A DNA stretch of 64,000 bases from GCA-2718035 sp964435285 (GCA_964435285.1 CAYSYA010000004.1:83184-147183); one strand, 5' to 3'; counted from the first letter of the stretch, positions 46,154 to 55,369 are shown. The notes: generated by a model from the letters alone, not told the origin. Made by a program: numbers and translations.

Positions 46154-46744
46154 ATGTTAGATTACGTCATAAATCACATATACGAATTTTTTGGTGTATT
46201 ATTCAGTATTATCTACGTTGTCCTTTCAATTAGACAAAGTATTTATTGTTGGATTGCATTAATTATTGCGGCAATAATTAATGGATATGCTTTTTTCTTA
46301 ATAGGATTACCGTTACAATCTGTAATGCAAATATTTTTTATTGTTGTCGGCATATCAGGTTTGAAAAACTGGTCAAGTATTAATACTAAAAAAATATACG
46401 TAGTTACTAGAAATTTTAATTTTCATCTTTATGTAATTCTTATAGGCTCTATACTAACTATTGTATTATTTAAATTTTTACAAAGTAGTTTAATCTCAAA
46501 TTCACAATTTTTAAGTAAGGAACCATTCTTTGACGCATTGATGTTTATGTTTAATATTATACCCATGTATATGACTACCAAAAAAATATTAGAAAGCTGG
46601 TTGTACTTTATTTGGATAGATGTTATTAGTGGATTCTTTTATCTACAAAGTGAAGACTACTTTTATTGCTTTCTTTTTTTCTTTTATATTCCTTTTGCAA
46701 TTCATGGATACTTGACATGGAGAAAAGAACTAAAAATCTCATGA
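46154..46744 (+). CDS. pnuC: PnuC-family vitamin-precursor transporter
   Basis: The 196-residue protein has about seven membrane segments and the PnuC layout, including LSIRQSIYCWIALIIAAIINGYAFF and the C-terminal ESWLYFIWIDVISGFFYLQ motif (each within the residue limit in separate halves here: ESWLYFIWIDVI and SGFFYLQ). PnuC proteins carry nicotinamide riboside; in Bacteroidota, related PnuT proteins carry thiamin. Its stop overlaps the start of a NadR-like kinase by 4 bases, which fits nicotinamide riboside trapping by phosphorylation. A TPP riboswitch and TonB-dependent receptor follow downstream, which fits thiamin. The sequence alone does not separate the two. Confidence 0.88.
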   Translation: MLDYVINHIYEFFGVLFSIIYVVLSIRQSIYCWIALIIAAIINGYAFFLIGLPLQSVMQIFFIVVGISGLKNWSSINTKKIYVVTRNFNFHLYVILIGSILTIVLFKFLQSSLISNSQFLSKEPFFDALMFMFNIIPMYMTTKKILESWLYFIWIDVISGFFYLQSEDYFYCFLFFFYIPFAIHGYLTWRKELKIS

Positions 46745-47244
46745 CAAAAAAAATTGTAATTACAGGTCCTGAATCTTGTGGAAAGACAACGCTAGCAAAT
46801 TCCTTAGCAGAAATATATAATTGTAATATTGCACATGAATTTGCTAGAAAATATTTGAAAAACTTAAATCGAAAATATGTATATGAAGATTTACTAAAAA
46901 TTGGAAAAGGACAAGAAAGGGAAGAAAATAAAATACTAAAGCTTGAAAAAAAAATTATGCTCTGCGATACTGGAATCCATACTATTAAAATTTGGAGCAT
47001 TGATAAATTTAAAAAATGTGACCCCTGGTTTTATAATAAAAAAGAAGATTACGACCACTATTTCATCTGTTACCCTGATATTCCATGGGAAAAAGATACC
47101 CTGAGAGAAAACCCGTACGACAGGAAACGAATTTTTAAACTTTATTTAAACGAGCTTAATAATAAGTCTTACACAATAATTTCTGGAAGTGAGATTAATA
47201 GAATTAAACAAGCACAAAAAATAATAAATAAATATATTTTTTAA
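46741..47244 (+). CDS. NadR-like nucleoside kinase (AAA/P-loop ATPase)
   Basis: From the ATG at 46741, which overlaps the pnuC stop as ATGA, this is a 167-residue P-loop protein; the longer in-frame extension to 46666 runs inside pnuC and is rejected. The Walker A motif GPESCGKTT is at residues 9-17, followed by HEFARKYL and CDTGIHTIKIW, which match the ribosylnicotinamide kinase domain of NadR. NDIPWEKD-like PDIPWEKDTLREN is also typical. It lacks the adenylyltransferase and repressor domains of full NadR. Coupled to pnuC it would phosphorylate the imported nucleoside and trap it in the cell; a thiamin-related substrate is the alternative because of the riboswitch that follows. Confidence 0.85.
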   Translation: MTKKIVITGPESCGKTTLANSLAEIYNCNIAHEFARKYLKNLNRKYVYEDLLKIGKGQEREENKILKLEKKIMLCDTGIHTIKIWSIDKFKKCDPWFYNKKEDYDHYFICYPDIPWEKDTLRENPYDRKRIFKLYLNELNNKSYTIISGSEINRIKQAQKIINKYIF

Positions 47245-47267
47245 TAAAAAAAATTAGTTTTGTACTT

Positions 47268-47346
47268 ATGGTTAGGGGTGCTTAATTTTAAAGCTGAGAA
47301 TAAACCCATTGAATCTGCTAGGTAATTCTAGAATTGAAATATTAAC
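47268..47346 (+). ncRNA. TPP (THI-box) riboswitch
   Basis: The conserved core of the TPP aptamer is readable: GGGGTGC (47275-47281), a short P3 stem GCTT/AAGC, CTGAGA (47294-47299), ACCC (47304-47307), TGAATCTG (47309-47316) and a P5 hairpin CTAG/CTAG closing at about 47331. GTTA (47271-47274) can pair with TAAC (47343-47346) as P1. It ends 15 bases before the receptor start codon and no terminator hairpin follows, so control is probably at translation initiation. Confidence 0.88.
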
Positions 47347-47361
47347 TTTAAACAAACCAAA

Positions 47362-49638
47362 ATGAAAAAATCTTTTTCAATTACTTTAATTTTAATTTTA
47401 CATTTTTATTCATTCTCTCAGGAAAGTGAATTAAAAAATGATACAACCTTTTTAAATAAAATTGATTTAATAAGTAATAAAATCCAAACAACTTATCCTT
47501 CAACAAAGAAAGATATTAATATAGAAAAACTTAATGAAAAAAATCTAGGCCAAGATATTCCATCTTTATTAAAGTATGAACCTTCTATGATTTTTAACTC
47601 TGATGCTGGAAATGGTATTGGCTACTCCTCATTGAGATTGAGAGGAAGTGACCAAACAAGAATTAATGTGACTATTAATGGGATTCCCCTAAATGACTCT
47701 GAATCTCAACAAGTTTATTACGTTGATATTCCTGATTTATTTTCCTCAGCATCATCTATTCAAATTCAACGAGGAGTAGGTATTTCTACAGTTGGTAATG
47801 GTTCATTTGGTGGCCAAATTGACATTTCAACAATGTCATTAAATAAAGACTCTTACGGAACTATTGATTATAGTTTTGGTTCATATAATTCCAATAAAAC
47901 TTCGATTGGGTTTGGAAGCGGCTTAATAAAAAACCGAATTACTTTTGATGGTAGAATTTCAAAAATAAAAAGCGATGGTTATATTGATAGAGCTTCTTCA
48001 GACTTAAAATCATACTATTTAGCCACTCAATATAACAGTAAAAAAACTTTAATTCAACTAATCTCATTTGGGGGTATCGAAGAAACTTATCAAGCTTGGT
48101 ATGGTGTACCTATTTCATATTTAGATGACATAGAATTGAGAACATACAACCCTTACAACTACATCAATCAAATTGATCATTACGAACAAATTCATCATCA
48201 AGCACATATTCACCATTCGTTTAATAATAAATTAAAAATCTCATCATCTTTTCACTACACTCACGGAGAGGGATACTATGAGAGTTTTGATAATGGCTTT
48301 TATGGTGATGGAGTAGAAATTGGAAATTATATAAATGCTTTTTCTTATTTAATCAACCCATCTGACAGGGCTGATATTGTTAACAGAAAATGGTTGGATA
48401 ATGATTACTACGGACTTATCATAAAATCTGATTATAAAAATGAAAATTTTTCCAATATTTCTGGTTTTTCAATAAATAAATATGATGGAAACCACTTTGG
48501 TAAAGTTGTTTCAATTAATGATGAAAATTATAAGGAAAATGAATACAACTACAATTCTGTTCCTATTTCAGATTATTACAGAAACTTAGGTAATAAAATT
48601 TCAGGAAATATATATTCTAGATCTACTTTGAATCTTGGCTCTTTTTTATTATGTGCTGATTTACAAGTTCAAAAAATTGATTACCAAATTGAAGGAACTA
48701 CTGATGACCAAATAGATAATTATGAAAATTTATATTACAATAATAATTGGACCTATGCATTTTTTAACCCAAAATTGGGATTAACATATACAAAAAATGA
48801 TAATCACAAATTATTTGGATCTTTTTCTGTTGGTAATAGCGCACCAAATAGATTTGATTTGATTAACAACTCTAATCCAAAATCTGAAAGATTGTATAAT
48901 ACAGAGATTCAATATTTATTTAAGTCTGATAAAATTATAATTAATACGGGTTTTTATTACATGGATTATAGAAATCAACTAGTCTTAACTGGTGAATTAA
49001 ATGACGTAGGTGCAGCAATTAGAACGAATGTTGACAAAAGTTACAGAATGGGCCTGGAAGTTTTAAGTAAAATTAATTTTGATCCAATTATATGGTCATT
49101 CAATTTAAATATTAGTGATAATAAAATTGATTCATTTAATGAGTTTATTGATAATTGGGAATCGGGTGAACAAGAAATAACAAGTCACAATAAAACTTCA
49201 ATTGCTTTTTCTCCTAATTTAATTGCAAGCTCTTCACTAAACTGGGAAATATTTAAAAATAAATATATGTCTTGGGGTTTAAATTTTGATTCAAAATATG
49301 TAAGTCGCCAATTTTTAGATAATACCAATAATGTTGATAGAGAGTTACCTGGTTACTCTGCTCATGATTTATCATTACATGTAAATTTAAAAAGAAATGA
49401 TTCTCAAGAATTAAAAATTAAGTTTCATGTAAAAAATTTATTTAATAGTCTTTATTCCTCTTTTGGTTGGACATATCCATTTATTTCTCCTGTAGATTAT
49501 ATTGATTTTACTGACCCATATTTAACCACTGAAGATGATGAAGATGGAGTTTATAATGGTACTCAAGTTTACAATCAAACAGGTGTTTATCCTCAAGCAA
49601 CTAGAAACTATATGCTTGGAATTCAATTGAACTTTTAA
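47362..49638 (+). CDS. TonB-dependent receptor under TPP riboswitch control, probable thiamin-related importer
   Basis: The 758-residue receptor has a signal peptide (to about FYSFSQ), a plug domain (about 50-165, with SSLRLRGSDQTRINVTINGIPL and QIQRGVGISTVGNGSFGGQIDIST) and a 22-strand-type barrel ending in GIQLNF. Unlike the receptor at 39933-43658 it has no carboxypeptidase-regulatory domain. A TPP riboswitch lies 15 bases before its start, so expression should fall when thiamin diphosphate is plentiful; in Bacteroidota such receptors import thiamin or its precursors across the outer membrane. The upstream pnuC/NadR-like pair may provide the inner-membrane step. Confidence 0.92.
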   Translation: MKKSFSITLILILHFYSFSQESELKNDTTFLNKIDLISNKIQTTYPSTKKDINIEKLNEKNLGQDIPSLLKYEPSMIFNSDAGNGIGYSSLRLRGSDQTRINVTINGIPLNDSESQQVYYVDIPDLFSSASSIQIQRGVGISTVGNGSFGGQIDISTMSLNKDSYGTIDYSFGSYNSNKTSIGFGSGLIKNRITFDGRISKIKSDGYIDRASSDLKSYYLATQYNSKKTLIQLISFGGIEETYQAWYGVPISYLDDIELRTYNPYNYINQIDHYEQIHHQAHIHHSFNNKLKISSSFHYTHGEGYYESFDNGFYGDGVEIGNYINAFSYLINPSDRADIVNRKWLDNDYYGLIIKSDYKNENFSNISGFSINKYDGNHFGKVVSINDENYKENEYNYNSVPISDYYRNLGNKISGNIYSRSTLNLGSFLLCADLQVQKIDYQIEGTTDDQIDNYENLYYNNNWTYAFFNPKLGLTYTKNDNHKLFGSFSVGNSAPNRFDLINNSNPKSERLYNTEIQYLFKSDKIIINTGFYYMDYRNQLVLTGELNDVGAAIRTNVDKSYRMGLEVLSKINFDPIIWSFNLNISDNKIDSFNEFIDNWESGEQEITSHNKTSIAFSPNLIASSSLNWEIFKNKYMSWGLNFDSKYVSRQFLDNTNNVDRELPGYSAHDLSLHVNLKRNDSQELKIKFHVKNLFNSLYSSFGWTYPFISPVDYIDFTDPYLTTEDDEDGVYNGTQVYNQTGVYPQATRNYMLGIQLNF

Positions 49639-50175
49639 GTGAAAAAAATAGACTATTACAAAAAAATTAGATACGAAAAAACTCTTAGGTTTTTACAAAA
49701 ACACGTCCCTAAATCAAAAAAAATTTTGGACTTAGGTACAACCAATGATTTTTCTGAAATAATGAAAAATGCTGGCTATAAGGTTGAGAATACCAATGGA
49801 GAAAATTTAGATGTTGACTTTAAAATAGTATCAGATTCCGAGGCTGATATAGTTACAGCATTTGAAATTTTTGAACATATGCTGGCTCCTTTTAACTTAT
49901 TAAATTCAGTCAAAAACAAGAAGCTTATCGCCTCTGTTCCTCTTAAACTTTGGTTTGCTAATGCATATTGGAATGAAAATGATGATTGGGACAAACATTA
50001 TCATGAATTTGAGCCAAAACAATTTGAATTTTTATTAAATAGAACAAACTGGAAAATAGTTGATTCTGAAAAGTGGAAATCTTTCAATCCCAAAAAAATT
50101 GGAATCCGACCTATTTTAAGACGTTTTTATAACAGATATTTTATTGTATACTGTGAAAAAACCAACTTACTTTAA
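49639..50175 (+). CDS. SAM-dependent methyltransferase-like protein
   Basis: The 178-residue protein begins with GTG immediately after the receptor stop; the earliest in-frame ATG would remove the motif-I region, so GTG is preferred. KKILDLGTTN (about 28-37) is a weakened methyltransferase motif I, DFKIVSDSEADIVTAFEIFEH (about 60-80, split here) corresponds to the following strand, and SVPLKLWFAN to the later one. The usual GxGxG is reduced to LGTT, so SAM binding is not certain. It looks like the methyltransferase domain family 11/23 group. The substrate is unknown. Confidence 0.65.
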   Translation: MKKIDYYKKIRYEKTLRFLQKHVPKSKKILDLGTTNDFSEIMKNAGYKVENTNGENLDVDFKIVSDSEADIVTAFEIFEHMLAPFNLLNSVKNKKLIASVPLKLWFANAYWNENDDWDKHYHEFEPKQFEFLLNRTNWKIVDSEKWKSFNPKKIGIRPILRRFYNRYFIVYCEKTNLL

Positions 50176-50235
50176 GAGTTATAAACCTAATAATTATTTT
50201 TAATTATATTTACTTTAACTTAACCCCATTCTATT

Positions 50236-52365
50236 ATGAACAAATTAAATATGTTTTTTTTAATTTCATTTTTACCCCTCTGTATTTTTTCTGCTGAATT
50301 TAATCTTAAACCAGAAAAGAAAAATATTAGCCCTATTGAAAGAATTGGAGGTGGCTGTAGCGCCCCTTCATCTTCAGCTTACCTAGATATTGGTAATGTT
50401 AGAGCACTTGTTCTCGGAGGAGGTGATATGTGGTGGGATCTATCTGCAGCTCAATATGAAATTCCTAAAGACGGTAATATTCATTCTATTTTTGCGGGAG
50501 CTCTATGGATTGGTGGCTTAGACGATGTAAATAATTTAAAAGTTGCTGCAATGACTTACAGAACAGCAGGGGTAGACTTTTTCCCTGGACCTTTGAACGG
50601 TAACGCTGAAAGTGATGTGTATGGGGCAACTAATGTAGATGTTTGCAATGAATATAATAATCACTGGTCAATAAAATTGTCTGATGTGGAAGCTTTTAAT
50701 GATTATACTAATTGTGTCAATAACCCTGATTGTAATGAACTAGAAGTTTATCCAAATTATGAAGTTCCTGATGTAATTAATAATTGGCCTGCATCAAGAT
50801 TAAATATTGATGGCACATATGACTATATGGCTCCATTTATAGATTTGAATGGAGATGGTGAATATAATAACGGAGATTATCCGGCATATAATATATCTGG
50901 AGATTTAAATTGTGCTAATGATGATATGTTATTTGGAGACCAAAGTATTTGGTGGGTTTTTAATGACAGAGGAAATTTTCATGGTGAAACTGGTGGGGCA
51001 GATATTGGACTAGAAATTCAAGCTCAAGCTTTTGCTTACAAAACTGTAGATGAGTTAGGTGACATGACATTTTACAGTTATAAAATTATTAATAGATCTA
51101 CAGAAACTTTAAATGAAACATATTTTGGGCAATGGGTAGATCCTGATGTTGGTAATTATCAAGATGATTATATTGGTTGCGATGTTGAACTTGGTCTGGG
51201 ATATTGTTATAACGGTGATAATATTGATGAAAGTGATGCTCTTCAAGGAGTAAATGGTTATGGTGAAAACCCTCCAGCAGTTGGAGTTGATTTTTTTAGA
51301 GGACCATTAGCAGATCTAAATGATGGTATTGACAATGATAGGGATGGTGAAGTTGATGAAATAGGAGAGCAAATTATTATGTCGAAATTTGTTTATTACA
51401 ATAACGCTGCATGGGACACTGATATTTATGATTGGAATAATGATCCTGTTTTTGCAATTGATTATTATAACTATTTAAAAGGAGTTTGGACTAATGGCCA
51501 ACCAATGACTTACGGTGGGAACGGTGGAGATGCAACAAATCCAGAATGTGATTTTATGTTTCCTGGAACATCAGATCCAAATTTTGAAACTAATTGGGAT
51601 GAAACAACAGCTGGAAATACACCTTCTGATAGAAGATTTATTCAATCTGCTGGCCCATTCACATTAGAGCCTGGAGCAGTAAACTACATCACTACAGGGG
51701 TGGTTTGGGCAAGAGCTGAAACAGGTGGACCATTAGCTTCTGTTCAAAAGTTAAAAGAAGCTGACCAATTAGCTCAAACATTATTTGATAATTGTTTTGA
51801 TATAAATTATTTTGTTTACGGTTGTACTTGTGAATTAGCAACTAATTTTAATTCGGAAGCTAATGTAGATAATGGAACTTGTAACTACCCTGATGGGATA
51901 TTTGAAGATTGCCAAAATAATTGTATTTATGGTGATGTAGATGGGGATGGAATTTGTACTGGAATTGATAATTGCCCTGACATAAATAATGCTTCTCAGT
52001 CTGACAGTGACTCAGATGGAGTTGGAAATGCGTGTGATAACTGTGTTCAAATTTTCAACCCGGACCAATTAGACTCCGACAATGATGGCGTTGGAGATGC
52101 TTGTGATGAAATATCATTAGATGAAAATAATGAGCCAAAAACAAAAATTTTTCCTAACCCTTTAACAGAAAGCACAATTATTAGTTCTAACATCAAAATT
52201 GAAAAATTAAAAATCTTTAATATGAGTGGAAGATTAGTTAGAAATATAAATTTAAATAACTACGAATTTGTACTTAACAAAGGAGATTTGAATAACGGTT
52301 TGTACTTTATTGCATTTGTAAATAATAACACTGTTTTTAAAATTGAAAAATTAATAATTGAATAA
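50236..52365 (+). CDS. Exported T9SS cargo protein of unknown function, short paralogue
   Basis: The 709-residue protein has a signal peptide (about 1-20). Residues 39-522 are closely related to residues 45-522 of the protein at 35817-39929, with nearly identical spacing (AVNYIT falls at 481 in both). Then comes a Cys-rich segment (YGCTCELATNF...DNGTCNYPDG, 528-554) of a type common in Bacteroidota surface proteins, a thrombospondin type 3 repeat region (about 566-623, DVDGDG, DSDSDGVGNACDNC, DSDNDGVGDACDE) that would bind calcium, and a type A T9SS tail (about 636-709, KIFPNPLTE ... GLYFIAFV). It should be surface-attached or released. A 63-residue membrane protein follows 2 bases later. Confidence 0.85.
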   Translation: MNKLNMFFLISFLPLCIFSAEFNLKPEKKNISPIERIGGGCSAPSSSAYLDIGNVRALVLGGGDMWWDLSAAQYEIPKDGNIHSIFAGALWIGGLDDVNNLKVAAMTYRTAGVDFFPGPLNGNAESDVYGATNVDVCNEYNNHWSIKLSDVEAFNDYTNCVNNPDCNELEVYPNYEVPDVINNWPASRLNIDGTYDYMAPFIDLNGDGEYNNGDYPAYNISGDLNCANDDMLFGDQSIWWVFNDRGNFHGETGGADIGLEIQAQAFAYKTVDELGDMTFYSYKIINRSTETLNETYFGQWVDPDVGNYQDDYIGCDVELGLGYCYNGDNIDESDALQGVNGYGENPPAVGVDFFRGPLADLNDGIDNDRDGEVDEIGEQIIMSKFVYYNNAAWDTDIYDWNNDPVFAIDYYNYLKGVWTNGQPMTYGGNGGDATNPECDFMFPGTSDPNFETNWDETTAGNTPSDRRFIQSAGPFTLEPGAVNYITTGVVWARAETGGPLASVQKLKEADQLAQTLFDNCFDINYFVYGCTCELATNFNSEANVDNGTCNYPDGIFEDCQNNCIYGDVDGDGICTGIDNCPDINNASQSDSDSDGVGNACDNCVQIFNPDQLDSDNDGVGDACDEISLDENNEPKTKIFPNPLTESTIISSNIKIEKLKIFNMSGRLVRNINLNNYEFVLNKGDLNNGLYFIAFVNNNTVFKIEKLIIE

Positions 52366-52367
52366 CA

Positions 52368-52559
52368 ATGAGAAAATACCTTAATCAATTTATAATTTTA
52401 TCTATTTTGTTCTGGATTTCTTATCCTTTGGCTGATTTATTTGTTAGTGGAAAGGGAATACCTAGTGTTGATATTTACCTTGATTTTAAGTTAATAGTGA
52501 AATCACTTGTTTTTGGCTTAGTATATACTGTTGTTTTTAATTTAGTATTAAAAAGATAA
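52368..52559 (+). CDS. Small two-helix membrane protein
   Basis: This 63-residue protein has two hydrophobic segments, FIILSILFWISYPLADLFV and LVFGLVYTVVFNLVL, with a short polar loop (SGKGIPSVDIYLDFK) between them. It starts 2 bases after the exported paralogue and so is probably co-translated with it. Its 3' end overlaps ribF by 12 bases on the opposite strand. No family is recognised. The close spacing and proper hydrophobic pattern support it as a real gene. Confidence 0.65.
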   Translation: MRKYLNQFIILSILFWISYPLADLFVSGKGIPSVDIYLDFKLIVKSLVFGLVYTVVFNLVLKR

Positions 52560-53498
52560 AATCTTTTTAACCAATTCCTTGTCTTTTTTTAGTTGACTTT
52601 TTAATTCTTCGGGAGATTTAAATTTTATTTCATCTCTAATTTTTTTCTTAAAAAATACTTTTATTTGTTTTTCATAAATTATAGATTGAAAATCAAAAAT
52701 ATTTAATTCAATAGATAATTTTTTCTCATCAAAAGTTGGATTAAAACCAATATTTAACATGCCTTTATATTTTTTATTTTCAAAGTAAACATTAACCGCA
52801 TAAACCCCATTACCTGGAATTATTTTATTTTTATTTCCTACAATAATATTTGCTGTAGGAAAACCTAGACTTCTACCCACACCCTTTCCATGAACAACCT
52901 CCCCCTCAAAATGAAATTCGTAACCTAATAAATTATTGGCTAATTCAACGTTACCTATTTCTAAAGCGTTTCTAATTTTGGTAGAACTAACTACAATACC
53001 ATTTAACTTTAAGGGGGGAACTTCATGAATCTCAAAATCATACAATTCTGCATATTCACTCACTTGTTTAATTGAAGCCTCTCTGTTTCTACCAAAATGA
53101 TGATCATGACCAACAATTAATTTTTTAAGACCAATTTTATTTTTCAAAATATCCCTGATATATTCCAAAGACGATATTCTTGAAAATTCAAAACTAAATT
53201 CTTGTATTATTACATGATCAACTTTATAATTAGAAATTAACTCTATTTTTTCATCAAAAGTATTAATGAATTTTATAGTTTGGTCTGGAAATAAAACTTG
53301 TCTAGGATGTGGAAAAAAAGTAATTAATACACTCTCTTGTGAAGAGTTTTTTTTTGTTAGTTCATCTAAAATATGTACATGCCCTCTATGTAAACCATCA
53401 AAAGTTCCTGTGGTGATAACCGCATTTTCTAATTTATTAAAACTATCTAAACCTTTGTATATTTTCAATGAAGATTTGCTAAAAAGTATATTGTTCAA
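52548..53498 (-). CDS. ribF: Bifunctional riboflavin kinase / FMN adenylyltransferase
   Basis: The 316-residue protein has an N-terminal FAD synthetase domain with TTGTFDGLHRGHVHIL (about 29-44) and SSTKIRNAL, and a C-terminal riboflavin kinase domain with GKGVGRSLGFPTANI (about 204-218) and GVYAVNVYF. It converts riboflavin to FMN and then to FAD. Length and domain order are normal. It is transcribed alone, convergent with the small membrane protein gene and divergent from atpD. Confidence 0.96.
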   Translation of the reverse strand: MNNILFSKSSLKIYKGLDSFNKLENAVITTGTFDGLHRGHVHILDELTKKNSSQESVLITFFPHPRQVLFPDQTIKFINTFDEKIELISNYKVDHVIIQEFSFEFSRISSLEYIRDILKNKIGLKKLIVGHDHHFGRNREASIKQVSEYAELYDFEIHEVPPLKLNGIVVSSTKIRNALEIGNVELANNLLGYEFHFEGEVVHGKGVGRSLGFPTANIIVGNKNKIIPGNGVYAVNVYFENKKYKGMLNIGFNPTFDEKKLSIELNIFDFQSIIYEKQIKVFFKKKIRDEIKFKSPEELKSQLKKDKELVKKILSF

Positions 53499-53602
53499 AA
53501 ATAAAAAAATAAAAACATAAAAAACTTTGTTTTTATATTTAATAAATAATTACTTTTATGCGTATTTTAAAAAAAATTAACATTTAATCTCATATATAAG
53601 AT

Positions 53603-55129
53603 ATGTCTGCAAAAAAAGGAAAAATCTCTCAAATAATTGGCCCAGTAGTTGATGTTACTTTTAACGAAGAAGGTAACGACCTACCTAAAATTTATGATTC
53701 ATTAGAAATTATAAAAGACTCTGGAGAAAAAATTATTGTTGAATGCCAACAACATATTGGTGAAAACTCAGTTAGAGCCATAGCAATGGACTCAACCGAT
53801 GGTTTAAAAAGAGGAATGGAAGTTATTGCAACTGGAAATCCTATTTTAATGCCTATTGGTGATAATATTAAAGGAAGATTACTAAATGTTGTAGGAGATG
53901 CAATTGATGGAATTGGTCAATTATCTAAAGAAGATGGTTACCCTATCCATAGACCAGCGCCTAAATATGAAGAACTATCTACAAATACAGAAGTTTTGTT
54001 TACAGGAATTAAAGTAATTGATTTAATTGAACCTTATGCTAAAGGTGGAAAAATTGGTTTATTTGGTGGAGCTGGAGTTGGAAAAACTGTATTAATTATG
54101 GAGCTAATTAATAATATTGCTAAAGGGCATGATGGTCTATCAGTTTTTGCTGGGGTTGGAGAAAGGACGAGAGAAGGAAATGATCTTCTTAGAGAAATGA
54201 TAGAGTCTGGAGTCATAAAATATGGAGATGATTTTGTCAAAGAACTAGAAAAAGGTAATTGGGATTTAAACAAAGTTGATAAATCTAAATTGAAAGAATC
54301 ACAAGCAACACTAGTTTTTGGTCAAATGAATGAGCCTCCTGGAGCGAGAGCAAGAGTAGCTTTATCAGGACTAACGTTAGCAGAATACTTTAGAGATGGT
54401 GGCGCAGATGGTGATAGTGATGGTAAAAAAAGTGGAAATGATATTTTATTTTTTATTGATAATATTTTTAGATTTACTCAAGCAGGTTCAGAGGTTTCAG
54501 CACTTCTTGGTAGAATGCCCTCTGCAGTTGGATACCAACCAACTCTTTCATCTGAGATGGGAGCTATGCAAGAAAGAATAACATCTACAAAAACAGGTTC
54601 AATCACATCTGTTCAAGCAGTTTATGTTCCTGCAGATGACTTAACAGATCCTGCACCCGCAACAACATTTTCTCACTTAGATGCAACTACCGTTCTTTCG
54701 AGAAAAATTGCTGAGTTGGGTATATACCCTGCGGTTGATCCTCTTGACTCAACATCAAGAATTTTAAACCCTGAAATTTTAGGAGATAAACATTACAATT
54801 GCGCACAAAGAGTGAAAGAAATCCTTCAAAGATATAAAGAGCTTCAAGACATCATTGCAATTTTGGGTATGGATGAATTATCAGAAGAAGATAAAACTGC
54901 AGTACATAGAGCTAGAAGAGTAGCAAGGTTTCTTTCACAACCTTTTCATGTAGCAGAACAATTTACAGGTATACCCGGTGTTTTTGTAAGTATAGATGAT
55001 ACTATAAAAGGATTTAATATGATACTTGACGGTGAATTAGACCACTTACCCGAAGCAGCATTTAACCTGGTAGGTACTATTGAAGAGGCTATTGCCAAAG
55101 GTGAGAAAATGATAAATGAAGCTAAATAA
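53603..55129 (+). CDS. atpD: ATP synthase F1 subunit beta
   Basis: The 508-residue protein is the catalytic beta subunit: Walker A GGAGVGKT (155-162), GERTREGNDLL, the ALSGLTLAEYFRD segment, FIDNIFRFTQAGSEVSALLGR in the Walker B region, and the DELSEED loop near the C-terminus. A short charged insertion (about 205-232) that E. coli lacks is typical for Bacteroidota. It is followed 3 bases later by atpC, separate from the remaining atp genes, which is the usual layout in this phylum. It diverges from ribF. Confidence 0.98.
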   Translation: MSAKKGKISQIIGPVVDVTFNEEGNDLPKIYDSLEIIKDSGEKIIVECQQHIGENSVRAIAMDSTDGLKRGMEVIATGNPILMPIGDNIKGRLLNVVGDAIDGIGQLSKEDGYPIHRPAPKYEELSTNTEVLFTGIKVIDLIEPYAKGGKIGLFGGAGVGKTVLIMELINNIAKGHDGLSVFAGVGERTREGNDLLREMIESGVIKYGDDFVKELEKGNWDLNKVDKSKLKESQATLVFGQMNEPPGARARVALSGLTLAEYFRDGGADGDSDGKKSGNDILFFIDNIFRFTQAGSEVSALLGRMPSAVGYQPTLSSEMGAMQERITSTKTGSITSVQAVYVPADDLTDPAPATTFSHLDATTVLSRKIAELGIYPAVDPLDSTSRILNPEILGDKHYNCAQRVKEILQRYKELQDIIAILGMDELSEEDKTAVHRARRVARFLSQPFHVAEQFTGIPGVFVSIDDTIKGFNMILDGELDHLPEAAFNLVGTIEEAIAKGEKMINEAK

Positions 55130-55132
55130 AGT

Positions 55133-55369
55133 ATGAAATTAGAAATTTTAACTCCCGAAACAACTTTATTTAATAATGAGGTAAGATCTGTTCAGGTTCC
55201 TGGTAAATCAGGGAGCTTTGAAATGTTAAATAACCATATGCCAATCGTTTCTTCTTTAAATGAAGGAGTGATAAAAATTATTGATACTAACAATCAAAAA
55301 AAAGAGATTACAATATCAAGCGGAGTAATTGAAATGAAAAATAATAAGATAATTATTTTAGCTGAATAG
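55133..55369 (+). CDS. atpC: ATP synthase F1 subunit epsilon, short form
   Basis: This 78-residue protein has the N-terminal beta-sandwich of the epsilon subunit (LEILTPETTLFNNEVRSVQVPGKSGSF and MLNNHMPIVSSLNEGVIKI) but no C-terminal helical hairpin, so it cannot give the epsilon-type inhibition known from E. coli. Short epsilon subunits are normal in Bacteroidota. It lies 3 bases after atpD and stops with TAG. Confidence 0.95.
   Translation: MKLEILTPETTLFNNEVRSVQVPGKSGSFEMLNNHMPIVSSLNEGVIKIIDTNNQKKEITISSGVIEMKNNKIIILAE

Noticed and set aside
46666..46740. N-terminal extension of the NadR-like kinase
   Set aside because: It runs inside pnuC in another frame; the ATG at 46741 overlaps the pnuC stop and is followed at once by the P-loop strand.
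46626..47000. 124-residue frame opposite pnuC and the NadR-like kinase
   Set aside because: Both strands cannot be real here; the plus-strand genes carry clear motifs and overlap as ATGA.
50236..52365. Short cargo paralogue as a truncated pseudogene of the 1370-residue protein
   Set aside because: It has its own signal peptide, thrombospondin type 3 repeats and sorting tail in one frame, so it is a complete protein with a different C-terminal half.
53527..53558. Promoter candidate before atpD
   Set aside because: TTG and TACTTTTA are 21 bases apart and the minus-7 element is imperfect, so the match is not better than chance in AT-rich DNA.
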